This document shows, piece after piece, positions 23,001 through 35,965 of a stretch of 64,000 bases of DNA. The DNA lies in contig JAHLJZ010000030.1 in assembly GCA_025602915.1 (NCBI GenBank), forward strand, positions 124,001 to 188,000, in the 5' to 3' direction. The stretch is from Paraphysoderma sedebokerense (lineage: Eukaryota; Blastocladiomycota; Physodermatomycetes; Physodermatales; Physodermataceae). Each line of letters opens with the position of its first letter. The first letter of the stretch is position 1. The translations under genes were made by a program, and so were the position numbers. A model generated the notes under the pieces. That model saw only the letters and a list, made by a program, of their open reading frames with translations. It made no database searches and had not been told where the DNA came from.

Positions 23001-26000
23001 CAAGTTTTGAAAGCCAAAGATTCAGCTTGTCTTTGGAAATAATTCGAGACATTGGAAGAATTATTTCGGGAACTCCTAAGTTCACCGAATAATTCACGCC
23101 GTTTCTGTTTCACTAACCGCTGAATTTTCCATTTTCGCTTTTGGAATTCCAAATAACCATGGTAGTCGTCAGTCATACTGGGGCATTGTTCTTCGTTTAA
23201 TGACTTCAACTGTTCCTCGGGATCTTCGACCTCCTCCCGTTGTCTTGCGCGTTTCGATACAATTGCCACTCTCTTCTTGACATTCATTATCTTTGATTTC
23301 AATACCCCAATATCTTCCAAATCTCCAATATTTGATGTATCAATATTCTCATCCACACCAGAATCTTCGTCGTCATCACCATCCATATTCTCCGCTTCTA
23401 ACGCTGGATTAATATCTCCTTTAGAGCGGCCTCCAAAAAAATCGGTCATACGTTTCTGTTGAAACTTATCGTCCAAATTGGCAACACGTTTCCGTAACCA
23501 ATCCGGGTGCTTCACTCTTGGCACAGGATTTCGAACATTTTGCATGGCGGCAGGAATGGTAATCAATTTTTGGATCACACTACCGAAACGTTCGAGATAA
23601 TAATTCCAATCTAAAATCGTTCGGATGTCGAAATCGGTAAGAGAAGAGTCTTTCAGCCATTTCCTCAAGAAATGCTTTTTCACCGCCGGTTCAGATTGAA
23701 GGATGGCGACTGGAACAGCCCTTTCGGCTACCGGAGCTCCAATCGGCTTCTCCGAAATGATAAATTTACATGCTAACCCTTTATCTTTCACCATTTGGTC
23801 ACCCAAGAATTCAGCTAATCGCTTCGCCGTTGAAATGGATGTGGATTTTTGAGTTCCATACTCCTGAAGAGACTTCGACATACTTCGATTTTCCGAAATC
23901 AATTCTAAAAGTTCGTCGTCTTCCATATTACTTCCTTTGGAATATAGAACATCAAGCCAATCGTTGGCAACTTTCGCAACACTGGCGTAACATTCTTCCA
24001 GTGTGGTCCCCTCTAAGAACACTTTGAAAATTTGCGACTGAAAGATCTTAATTAACTTCAACTCTCCTCTTCTTTTTACTTCGAAACCTTTCAACTCAGC
24101 AAGAGATCCATCTTCATTAAACACAGCATAACGTTTCTTTAATAACTTATCTTCTTCTGTAGAGGCCGGCAAAATCATAGCCCGATAAGGACCATCCACT
24201 TCAAAGAAAATGGAATTTTCGGAGATTTTTTTGTAGAGGTGCTTTTCCGCATCGACTAATTCCTGGTATTGATGATTTGTGAATTTGTCATGAACCAAAT
24301 GATTTAGCATAACGCACGGATACGAGATCGGAAATGATTTGCCATTCTTTAATTTGAATGCAAAATTTTCGGGGAAACTACCGGGAAGGATACACCAAAT
24401 GCCGTCCGTGTCCAATTCTAGGGGGCGACCAACTTGTTCGACCAGTTCCCGCGCCATTTGAATGATTTTAGCTCCGGTATGACATACGATGCCACCCATC
24501 TCCATTGAATACCATCTTGAGCCTTTTCGCATCACATAACCGTAGAAAGAGTTCAAAATACACTTGTGCGCCAACTGCAACGAATCCATAACTACGACCA
24601 TTTTTTTCGCTTCATAAAGCTTTGTGGCATCTCCTTCGGATGTCGCTTCGTCTTGCTTTTTCTTCCATACTTTAAGTAGACCTTTATATTCATAACGTCG
24701 ATCACGAAACGATCGAACCGTGTTAATGTAAAATGGGTTCTCTCGTTGACAAACAATTGATGTTTTTTCGATGACTTTGTGATCACGGACTTTTCTATAC
24801 ACCTTTCGACAGTAATCGGCCAAACGTTTCTGAATAAGACCAGCTTGCTCCGAAGCCGACAATTCATGAAACGCTCTCGGTGCATCGGTTTCGAATCTTC
24901 CGGGAAATCTCTCTGATTCTAATTGATTCTTGATCATGTTGAATTCACTGCGTGATGCTGGAGCAAATTCCCCACGCCATAACCATTTCATCGATCGCTT
25001 ACAATCTGCGTTGGGTTTATTGAAATCGCAAGCAGCGCAATCTTCTTCCGTTATCATGGCATCAGGTTGTAGGCGATTTGTGAGAATGATATTCGGGTAC
25101 ATGGCTGCGACGTCCAAGTGATAAATAAGCGGACATTCTAAGCGGTTAGGTATATCTCGAATTTCTTCCAGTTCCGACACGATTTTGTCCCGGACCTTGA
25201 TCGAAGATTAACGTAAATAAATGTTAGGTGAAACCGCGCGTAAACTATTATTACAAATCGGCTCTTGCTTACCTCTTCGTAATTTACTATGTTATCGAGG
25301 CTCTGCTTGCCTTCAGTCTCTAAGGTGAATCGCAAAGCGTTGTCTACATCGTCGATCAACTTTAATAAAAAAATTAGAGTTAGTTGTCGATTCGATTGAG
25401 TCGTTGTCAACATCTTGTGATGAACAAACCTTTTGAACCGCTGCTGGAGTAATTTTAAATTTTGTCGGAACGTCGCTCCTGAACACACCGGCTTCTAAAG
25501 CTTCCACGTGTCCTCCAACGTAAGTTTCACTTTCCAGTAAATGTCCTTCAAAATGTTTGCCAATTTGCTCAACGTGTTTATTCGGCATGATAACGCTCGC
25601 TTTGTATGCTTGAACCTTAAGAATAAACATGAATATGTCAGTGAGAAAAAGAGATCCAATTTGATGTGAATTCACAATAATCAAATACCATTAGCAATGT
25701 TTCACATAATGTTCCGGAACCTTTTCTGAGTACCTCGTCGGGATTAAGGGGAATAATGTTACAGAGGGAGAAAATAAAGGGATGAACATATTTCATATAT
25801 AAGTAATACGTGGCGACTGCGTCTGAAACTGAATATTGTGCGAGTGTTTGAGGTTGTTCTGCGGCGAACCTGGACATAAACGTTAATCAGCAGCCAACGC
25901 AACTTTAGCTCTATTTACTACAAACCGAGTCATATCTTCCGGGTCCAATTCCATTGGGTTATACCCCAATTTGGACGTGGTTACGGCCTTAAACGAATAA

Positions 26001-27925
26001 ATATGAGGAAATGATATCGACAACCGTAAATCCGAATGATATTTGTACCTTCAAACCGTGACTTCCAGCAGGTAAATAACTGTCACGCTTGACCCATCGT
26101 AGACAATCGATATGAGCGGCATTAAAACATTTGTACTCTTCCGCCGCGTCTTTGTAAAATCCGATTTCCTGAGGACAAAATGGTTATAAGATTGATTCAA
26201 GAGCTTAAGTGTGAATAGTAGTCAGTACTTTATGCATATCCATATTGTACACTTTGGCCCTCGCTTCGACGAACGGCCAATCGAAAAAGTCACCGTTGTA
26301 CGTGACAAACACTTGCGGCTTGACTTCTTGTATATGTTCGAAAAATCTGCGGAGAAGCGCTTCCTGTAATCTTGATGTTAGCGATTCTGTTGAGAAAGCT
26401 CATATTTGCACAACGCACCTCATCTGCTTCGTTAAATATGATAAAAGGGCCTTCAAAGTCTGGTTTTGGAGTATACTCAAAATCTTCTATATCTTCGGAT
26501 ACAATCTCTCGATTAGTGATTAAAAACCCCTAAAATTAGAATATCAGCCAAAGATCAGCCGGTTTCTGGCATCAATGAACATATCAGCAGTCGATGGGTA
26601 CCTGGCCATCAATCATGTACGAAATCATCATTATACTGTCTATAGCGGCATCAGGGAACTTCAGGGGTAACTTTGTTGTTTCAATGTCGAATGCTAACAC
26701 AACTGGGTCGGCCGGAAGCAGCTTATCGGTTTTCTTTTCTATCGTAATTTTTCCGCTCTCTGCTTTGATTGAATACCATAACCCGACTCTAAGGTCTGTC
26801 GAGAAGGAATTGCATCAATATATATAAATCAAATCGAAAAATAATTACGAAAGCTTCCGAACCATTGTCGATGGCGGCTCGAAGATAATAAGGGACGTCA
26901 TACTCTCTAATGTCCACAATGTTATCGATAGCGTCGATGATTTGCCTACTTGCGCTCTTTTTTCCGGTTCCCTCAAGCTGCATCGATCTGAAAGACACGG
27001 TTACACCGATACTAACGGTTGTAAAATATGAAGTATTACATACTGCATCACCGTGTCTGCATAAACTTCCATCGCTTCGTTTTTCTGCCGATTCTTTTGG
27101 ACAGCCGGAAGAACAACTTTTCGAACGGCTAAAAGGTCGGCGACATTTCGGAACACCAGTTTGAGCAATGTTCGCTTGTTGCCTAAGAGGTGATTTGGCT
27201 TTGATGAAAGGATGAGAGACCATATCAGGCTAAACAATATAGGGTCAAACAGAGTTTTTTTACCAAGTCCAAATCATCCATTTCTAATTTAACAATTTTC
27301 TCAATTGACTTATCGAACTGTCTTCTCAAGTATTCTTCTACCTCGCGTTCCGTGTTTTTCTATTAGCAGTTCGACATCGAATGTTAGCTGAGATCGTAAA
27401 TTTCCCAATAAGACTAAAATCAGCTGACCTTGCATATGATATAAAAATATGGTTCATATACAAAAGTACATTTGAATGTACTACCATCTTCTTCAATGAA
27501 GTAATAATCACAGGCTGATCTACCGCTTGGCCAATCGTCGTCCCGTACTAGAGTCTGCGATAGCAAGGAAGCAAGAAAAATCAGCGAAAACTTTGTTCTT
27601 ATGATACCATAAATGAGTTATAATTGAACAGAAAGATTCTTACGGGATGCATATTCACCATCCACCCTATTTTTGTTGGCCCCTCTTGATAGCGACTAAA
27701 TCCCAGCTGCTCGTCAATTTCATCTCTCTTTTTGATTTCTTCAAACCTCGCTTCCAGGTCCCCGGCTTGAATTTCCTTTCCGTCAGCATCCAGATTCGGA
27801 AGCACCGGCAGCTTTGATCCTTTAAAGTTTGATCCACCGGCGACTCTTCTTCCGCCTCGTCCTCTCCAATTGCCATTACCGCGGCCTCTGCCGGGCACAA
27901 GGCCGAAGGTTCTTCCTTTTGTCAT
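20084..27925 (-). CDS. POL2: DNA polymerase epsilon catalytic subunit A
   Basis: The leading-strand replicative polymerase, about 2,200 residues. The N-terminus is Gly/Arg-rich ([19 protein letters not shown]). Proofreading motifs are intact: Exo [21 protein letters not shown], Exo [22 protein letters not shown], Exo [23 protein letters not shown]. The polymerase core has motif [19 protein letters not shown], motif [19 protein letters not shown] and motif [19 protein letters not shown], the last being the epsilon-specific form. The long inactive second half ends in the two Cys modules ([13 protein letters not shown] ... CPAC, and [19 protein letters not shown]) that bind Dpb2. The stop follows CLQWVLRHS. 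About a dozen introns sit between 27640 and 25205; the last roughly 1,700 codons (from about 25195 down to 20084) form one exon. The start [12 protein letters not shown] at 27925 is the only sensible ATG. Nuclear. Confidence 0.97.
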
Positions 27926-28166
27926 AGCAAACAGAGACTGGGAATCAAGACTCGACTGCTAATATTGCGATAAGTGGAGATGTGGGGTGAGGATAGATGT
28001 GTTGAAGGAATGCAATTTCCCACTCCTTTGAATACAGCAAACAAAAACAAGCGACGCGTTCCTCTTTTGCAATCCCGCGTCAAATTTCGATTATGAGGGA
28101 ACAATATATTCTCATATGGCAATGATAATTTCATATTCAATATTCATCACAGATGTACAGCTATTG

Positions 28167-31100
28167 CTACATTTCTCGAAACAATCCCCCAACATCCATA
28201 TCCGGATCCCTACTCCCCTGCGCAACAACAGTCACAAGTTGCGGCGCACGAAGCTTAAATGCCAATGTCTTCTTGCCTGACGCAGAAACAGAGACTCCCG
28301 TGAATCCCTTCAACAGTTCCGCCATCATCCTTTCTTGATGTTTCGACTCCTTCGTTGGCAACTCCGCATCGAACGTCATCATCCTTTCCGCCGAGACTCC
28401 GGGTATAGTACAGAATAATTTACAAGGTATATCTGTCAGTGGCCGAAGGTGAATGTAGATTTGCGTGATCAGATTGATCAGCTGAACGTGCATCTCAGAA
28501 TGATAAGGTGAATGAAGGCTCTGAGAATGCATTCAAAAGTTCTGTCAATGAACTACCCTTGAGAAACAGAAAAAAAAAGCAATGGGCATACCTTCAGGGC
28601 AGCAGTCATCATTTCTTGGCCTAAAAACTGATGAAATTGGGGGTTCTCAAATGTCTCAAGAAGGATATCTTTGCTCAAGGCAGCGGCTTTTGAAGCGGAA
28701 TGGGTATCTCGGTACGTCAAGATATGAATCGCGGAATAAAATAGGGGCTCCGCAATTTGCTGCAATATAAACAAGAGTCTGTCAACTGATATAAACTCGC
28801 TAGAAAAGCGCAGAGAATATACATACAGGTTGCGATATGCAGAACTTGAACAGCGAAAGAGAATCTTTTTTCCCTGTTATTTTCCACAATGTGAGTCTCG
28901 CGTCTTTCGTCGACAAAAACAAGAAATGATGATACCCTTTCCGACTGAGCACCATTTCACCAACATCTCCGTATAAGTCCTCGAGAAGCTTCCGAATATC
29001 TTCTGTTGAATGATATCGTCCGTTAATTCGTCTTCTTCCGGTACGTCATCGGAGTCAAGATGATGGACTCCATCATCTGATTCCTTCTCCATAATCTTGG
29101 TCCACTCAGTATCCAACTTGCTCAATAGAAACCTTAACAACGGTGGTAACACCGATCCCAAAAACACATCTCGCTTTTCATAAGGACAATTTAAAGCAAA
29201 CGGTTCAAGAAAATGTTTCATAAGAAATTGCCAATGTCTGTAACTCAAATCCTCAACAGATCCGAAAACACAATTCAATATCTTTTGATCTAGCAACTGG
29301 GTGCTATAGAATCTCGAACCAGCAGAAGTGAGAGTGCCAAGAAGGGAGTAAGAGGTAATACGAAGTTGTTCGATCCAGTTTTGTAGACGACGAACCAGAT
29401 CGGATAATTTAGCTTGGTGCGTAGAGTAATCTGGGTATTGTGTGGTGTCGTTTCCTGAGTTAAAGCATAGTTTGTCAGTTTCATCTGCAGTGACACAAGA
29501 TAAGCAGTTTTCCCATACGTTTCAGCAACGTTACTTTCACAAAGTCAGGACACCCAATGATTTTTTTCAACTCCGGCGGCATGGATTCCCACCTTTTCGT
29601 TTCGAAAAATTGGTGAATCGACCTACAAACGAAAATAGAATTCTTATTTGTCATTTGAACTCTGAAAATAGAAATCATTTAACAAACCTAATCTGGAGTA
29701 AGACAATTTCGCTTAATCTTTCCATATACACCTGAAACAACTCTGTTGAAACAGAATACTTTTCTTGTGAAAGGAAAGAACGGGATAGAAAAGCGTTGAG
29801 CAGGGTGGAACACACATTCAGCTAGGAGTCAAGCAGGAAATAACCATTAGTCATTGCCCCCTAAACTGAAGCTAGATTGAGTACAAACTTTGGCTTTAAA
29901 CTGTTTAAACGCTTCATATTCCTGCATCAATGGAGTTGGTAAATTATCCAAATTCCATTTCCCTTGTTTCCCTCCTATAACAACTTTCAACAACCACTCA
30001 ACTCCAACCGACTGCATGAACAAATCAGGGTTATGAAAATTCGCGGTAGCAATCTGATGCCACTCTTGTAACACCGGGTCGAGAATTTCTTGCATATTCG
30101 GCTGCTTTGATGCGACAGTTGCAGACGAAAACTGGTTGACAAGAAGAAGGAATTCGTATAGATAATGCACATGAAAGCCTGGAATAAGTGGAATAATTGT
30201 CTGCACGATTTCGGCGTATTGGCGATAGTAAGGCTAGAAACAAATCAGTTAACTGTCAATATAACTACATTATTTTGAATGACGAGTCCTCGATATTACC
30301 ATCACTGCATCTGCAACACAATTCGCGATTTTCGGAAGTGAAGCAAGTGCTGTCATCGCATAATCTTCAAATCGAGGGGTCCGGCACTTTTTGATGCCTT
30401 CAAAAAGCTATTCGCGGAAGAGTTCAATTCAAATTTCAATAAAATGTCTCAATAATGAGAAAGAACATACCCATGAGACCACAGATCTAGCGGCGTTCTC
30501 ATACTTCCGCAAATATGATGTACAACTCAACACTCCGATTAAGCAGCTTTTTAATAGGACCGGTTCAGGTGTAGAGAAAGTCAACAGCCGTTCTACTAAT
30601 GATAAGATAACTGCTGTAATTTCCGAGGACAACGACATCTGAAAGATTGTCAGAAAGACGCAGTATCCAAAAACGTAAGATATGAAATAACTCACCGTTT
30701 CCGGTGTTTCCGGATTCACGATACTTTGAGGAACACTTGTCGCAATATACTCTAACATCAACATATGTGAATGGAAAATGATTGCGTAAGGCGCCTCCCT
30801 AGTAAATAATCCGCTAGCTAATAATAGAACATTAGAGTTCACTCAAAATTTAAACGAAAGTGCAACTCGACAACACATACCGTCCTTGCCTCTTGTATCC
30901 ATAATCGGTTGGTTCAAGAGAAGCGGAACTCGAGATTCAATCCATTTAACAGACTCGAGTGGCTACAGTGAAGTCCATATATTTCAGCTCCAGACATTTC
31001 GCAAATTACAAAGCAAATCAAACTGACCTTCCACTCCACGACTGCTTTTATCATTTGGCGAGTACAGCTCAAGAATTGAGCAAACAAACGACTAGATTCG

Positions 31101-33108
31101 GTGGCCGATTCAAACTCTTCAGAATAAAAGTAATCGACTACTGATCCAGGCTCGGGTTTTGATCGATGTAGTCGTGGAAGCAATGAGTTTAACAAGGGAG
31201 GTATAATGGTCGGAAGGGACGTATCCTATAAAGGTAATCCGTGAATATACATATGTTGGAAACGCAGGGACGTTCACACTTACTTGAGAAATAAATTCAT
31301 GTTTGACAGCTGCAATCCAAAATTGATTAATTGTATGTGGAATGACCGGACTTGGATGTTGGCTGAGATAAAATAATATCTGAAAATAAGATGAGACATT
31401 GTTCGGTTTCCATGCAAGATTCTTCTTCCAGCACAACTGATAAATTCCGAGTTTTGCCAGGCCCTATGATGTTATATGGTTAATGTAGAATTTCCTGCAA
31501 CCGGATAAGACAAAAATATACTTCTGCCAATTCTTTTAGAAGGTCGTACTCGTCCCCGGAAATACGCTTGACACCGAGGAAATCCGGTGAATCTAGGTCC
31601 CCTGCGAGGTTGCGGATCACGTCAAAAACTCTTTGTAAACCGCCTCCATCAAAGAAGGGGTCAAATAGTGAACAGCGGTCCTCAAGTTGACCATATGATC
31701 GCGCAAACAGAATTTGTAGACATTGCGCAGCATGCTACCATGATCAAACATCGGTCAATACGTCATTAAGGCTAGCGATGATACCTTAAAAGTTACCTTG
31801 GCAATTAAAGGAATCTGCAGTTCCATGGCAACGGTCAAAGTTACGAGCACATTCAACTCTACAACAGCCCTGCAACGATAATATTAGTGATTACAGTTTG
31901 ACCAAGTTCAAAAGGCGAGATTCGCACTTTGGCATAACCCAGGTAACGATTCGCTCTAGTGTATCCAGCAAAAGAGTCATCATTTTTTGATAGAGGAATG
32001 AATCAGTGGATTCGAGACCCTAAGGATTTCCGTCAATTGTCTTTCCTCACAGCTCACTCAAAGGAACTGTGCGGAGTGTACTAACCGGACGTTTCAGATT
32101 TTGGCCACATTCGTTTATATGACTTATGATGCGTTCTAGCCACCCCATTCCGAGTGATTCTTGGATTTGCGCAACAGCCTTCACTTCCCCTTCTTTTCCT
32201 CTGCATTCCTTTTCAAGAAGAGCTTGAAACAAATGAAATGGCAGAACAATGTTATTGAGTGCTCGAACTAAATCTTTCTTTCTCTTCTCTACAATGCTGT
32301 CAGCAAAATCTACGTCGTGAATGTCTTCGGACAATCCTCGTAATATAAGCAGGGCCATTTCTTGTTGCGCAGGCTAAATGGAAACGTCATACTTAGCGGA
32401 TATACCTAGTTTGCCAAATCTTAATATGCTATACGTACACCGCAAGAGTATAGCCGGAACAAAAAAGCGTTCAAATTCCAATTATATGGCCATTCTCTCT
32501 TCGCTAGTTCAACACACAGAGATGACAGTTTTTCCTTGATCAAGTTCTTTTCTATGCCGTACGGATTCAAACCCTGCAGTATAAAGGAAGGGCATAAGTT
32601 AATGGTCACAAGTAAATTTACATATATTATAATATCTTCTACCGTCAAAACCAAATCTTCTATCCAAGACACTATTTGACTTCTGATGTGATCAGTCCAT
32701 TCTGGCGTAGTCCATTTGTAGCAAATCGCGGTTTCCAAACATTTCAATCCATAAAACCGACTAAACTCGTCCTGATTGTTAGATTTATGTGCAAGATAAT
32801 ATCCGTATTGCGGTGCCGCAGAAGAATTGGAGAATTCCTCCAGATACTAAGTGTGTAAAATAGTGGTCAGAAGCTCTTGTCCGACCGACCTGTATTTATC
32901 GAGAAACTAGGATGAAAGCGAATTTAAGATTCACATACATTGCGTGCTGCATCTCTTTGATCTTTTGTCGTCACTGAACTTAACTGAGCATTCAATGCCT
33001 GCCCTACTTGGGAAATCACTAAACACCCATATATTCGTCAGTGTCCGCTGGCGAAGGCTCCTTAAAGGACTGAAAACAAAACGTACCGGAGGGATCGACG
33101 GTAATCAT
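28167..33108 (-). CDS. XPO5: Exportin-5 / Msn5-like karyopherin
   Basis: A large helical-repeat nuclear export receptor of about 1,200 residues, with over a dozen short introns spread along it. The start is ATG at 33108 (MITVDPS, then VISQVGQALNAQLSSVTTKD). The N-terminal importin-beta region reads FYGLKCLETAICYKWTTPEW, NLIKEKLSSLCVELAKREWP and DSFLYQKMMTL. The order GLxxLE..I.YKW, IKEKLSxLxVELAKREWP is characteristic of exportin-5/Msn5, which carries phosphoproteins, and in animals pre-miRNA, out of the nucleus with Ran-GTP. Middle exons show HEAT-like helices, e.g. PYYRQYAEIVQTIIPLIPGF. The C-terminus is GSRDPDMDVGGLFREM plus stop. The gene lies 241 bp upstream of the polymerase epsilon gene on the same strand. 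Exportin-5 identity is by motif; another large exportin is less likely. Confidence 0.8.
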
Positions 33109-33430
33109 GGCAGAGGCGGCTAACATGTTAAGGGCAATTCATGGGTATGATAATTTATCAAATCAAACTTTGTAAGTATCAAATGTGAGTAGCAGGAAAT
33201 GTTGGTTTTTAGCGATCGAACGAGGACTGGTGCGGTTCGCAGTGGAACTAAAAGGAGCCACGAAGAAATAGAAGTCAACGAAAAATCGGATAATAATTAT
33301 TCATGAAGGTATTACAATCATACATTATATATTACAGTTATTAATTTACAGTATTATGGAATTATTAGATTTAGTTGTATTAGTTTAAATTATTGTATTT
33401 GACAACAACAACAGCACTAGGCTGATGCGA
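33109..33430. other. Intergenic region
   Basis: Holds the promoter of the exportin gene and the 3' UTR of the subtilisin gene, both minus strand. AT-rich; no distinct element seen. Confidence 0.45.
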
Positions 33431-34805
33431 TTAAGCTTTCTTCGGTAACGAAAGGAACAAATTAGGGCTTCCTCTCAAATCTCCAGTTCCACTTTGCTGA
33501 GCGTTTAGTCTTAAAGCTTCGGGAATTTGAGCAGCTGGAATTCCTTGCGACAACATGACGGCAACCACGCCAGTCACTAAAGGTGCGCTCATGCTGGTTC
33601 CTGATTTGAAAGTGAGTGCGCCTGGATTGTCGTTGGCGGCAGATGCAATCTTAACTCCTGGAGCTGTAATATCAACACAAGATCCAAAGTTAGAGAAAGT
33701 TGCAAGTTGGTTTTTAGCATCCGAAGCGGCTACTGTAATTGCGGAAGGTTCTCGAGCTGGACTCTGAGTACATGCCTAAAATTAATTCAATTAGACTCAT
33801 ATGCATTGAGTATTGAGTATTAGCACTGTAAACAATAGACTTACGTCTGACTTCTTATTTCCGGCGCTCACAACTACAGGAATACCAGCTTGCACGAGTT
33901 GACGAACAGCCAAGTCGGACGCATTCGAGGCCCCGCCTCCAAGCGACATGTTAACAACGCCCGGACGTTTACGCTGTTGCTGGGTTTGCATAACCATTTG
34001 GAGAGCTTGCAATGTAGCAGTTCTGGCAAATGTTCTATCACCTAATCGAATGCCGATAACTTCAGCTTTCCTCGCGACTCCGGTAGTCGTGCCTGCTGCG
34101 ATCGCAGCCACATGAGTCCCTAATTAACAAGCGTTAGTCTACGGAAATTGTGTGGGATAAATTCTACCTATATACATACCGTGACCTGAACCATCTTGAT
34201 TCTGAGGAGTGGCTTTGCCCGATAAATCAGCTAAGAGTGTGGATCTTCCCTTTAAATCTTCATGCTGAGTAAATACACCAGAATCAACCTGCAGACAATT
34301 TGTTAGAAAGTACCGCAACTATAGGATTCAAAAAGTGTAATCTGAAACCTACCACATAAATATCGACACCTTCGCCAGCTCTTCCTAGCATTGTAGAGTC
34401 AAAGATGCTGTCCTTTCTGCCATCAAGTAAGTCCAAGTTATAAAATATGTCTCCTGGCAACACTTCTTGATCAAATTCCATTTCGGTATCTTCCTCAATC
34501 CACAATACATTGCTATCGGCATTTAACTTGGCCCTTGTGTCAGAGTCCAAGTAGGCACAAGTTGCTTTGAAGCTACCAATGGCAACATCAATTGGCTTGT
34601 TTTCGGCGCTAAGGGAGTCCCCGAATACTTGAGAGCCAAGGGACTCAGACCGGCTCGTAATATCGGCGGCAGACAGGTTGTTTGCCCAAGCTATGATGTA
34701 CATTGGATTGGTCGAAGTGCCGGGCTGATGCCGTCTCGTCAACGCGGCTCCGAAAGCAGCAGAGGATAATGCGAGGAGAGATATTAATGCGAATAGATTC
34801 TTCAT
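33431..34805 (-). CDS. Secreted subtilisin-like serine protease (S8, proteinase K type)
   Basis: About 385 residues in four exons. Signal peptide MKNLFALISLLALSSAAFG is followed by an I9 inhibitor propeptide (MYIIAWANNLSAADITSRSE, IEEDTEMEFDQEV). The catalytic triad is complete: Asp in GVDIYVVDSGV, His in GSGHGTHVAAIAAG, Ser in GTSMSAPLVTG. The oxyanion Asn is in VVVSAGNKKSDACT. It ends LFLSLPKKA plus TAA at 33433-33431. The GSGHGTHV and GTSMSAP contexts and compact size match the proteinase K/cerevisin branch. It is probably exported and self-activated, acting in extracellular digestion or vacuolar proteolysis. Introns fall near 34355-34291, 34185-34125 and 33847-33777. Confidence 0.93.
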
Positions 34806-34864
34806 TCTGGCAATCGCTGAGAGTATGTGAATTATTGCTTGCTCTCTCTGGGAGGAAGATATCT

Positions 34865-34874
34865 TATAAATATA
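34865..34874 (-). promoter_or_regulatory. TATA-like element of the subtilisin gene
   Basis: TATATTTATA on the minus strand lies 60-69 bp before the start codon. The spacing is close to that of the TATA boxes before two of the DUF4360 genes. Confidence 0.4.
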
Positions 34875-35965
34875 GGATGGTCAGGCGAAATTCAGTATGT
34901 CACGCCGAGTACTGAATTCATGAAGGGAACAATGAATATGCTCCACACGGCAAGCCAGCGCTGAGAGGCGCCACTGCTGAAGGCGGAGGACATGTTAATG
35001 ACGAGCTAATTACATTTCAGACCACCAAAATCCACTATGCTTAGCATTTTTGTTTCCATTCTAGCTTTGATGTATTCAGTCAACAGCATTGCCTTGGTTA
35101 TTGGTCATGGCTCCCTCAATCAACGGCCAATTGATGGCATAACGTTTTAATCTTGCCTAGCCATTGCTGCAATATCCGGTAATACAGTCTAAAATGTATT
35201 GACCTGTTTTAGCAAATAAAATCATTTCATACTCTACAAGTTTGATCCTATCTGGAGCAATGCAGGCTTTACCCTGGCTCAGGAAATTTGGATCCTCCAT
35301 ACATCATTCAGTGAATGCCTATTCGCCCCATGATCCATTAGATCAACCATCTCTGGAATTTGGCAATTACCGCTTCTAAGTAGGTGAGTTAGTGAACGTG
35401 ATTTGTGGTTTTCATCATCCACCTCAGCGTACCACACAGCATGTAACAAATAACGCTAAAGTTATAGCACATAATTAATCGGAATTTAGCCGCGCCGCGC
35501 AACTCATGAATTATCCTTCAGTAATAAACGGGGCTGTTCGCGCAACCACTTTGCAACCCGGTGATCAGAATTTATATTAGTCTCAATACATTGTATCAAC
35601 CACAACACAGAAAAGCATCGCACAAAGCATCAGATTTTGAGCTGGCCAAAGGTCTTGATAATAAGTATGTGGGAAATAATGGAGCGATAGAACCTGTAAT
35701 AAATATATTATTGCCAGTCTCGTCCTGCTAACTGCATTTATCCCGCAAATTATTTCTGATTTAAATCACCCATTCATGGTTGTTCTCTTTCTGTGGTTAT
35801 ATATGCACTCGTCTGCAAGATCCTAATTATATCATGTATGTGATAAATTGTGAAATCCCTGTCGAAGAGAGACTCCTCTGTTATATTGTTTCTCGACAAT
35901 AGAATTGTAATTCATTGTGGTCGCCTCACCAGTAAAAATATATCTGGCTCCTCTCAAAGATACAG
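34875..35965. other. Long intergenic region, possibly with one small secreted-protein gene
   Basis: Between divergent genes. A plus-strand ATG at 35037 opens with MLSIFVSILALMYSVNSIA, which resembles a signal peptide. A possible spliced continuation ends SLEFGNYRF plus TAA at 35377-35379. I could not confirm the splicing, so it is not listed as a gene. The rest holds no recognisable feature. Confidence 0.4.
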
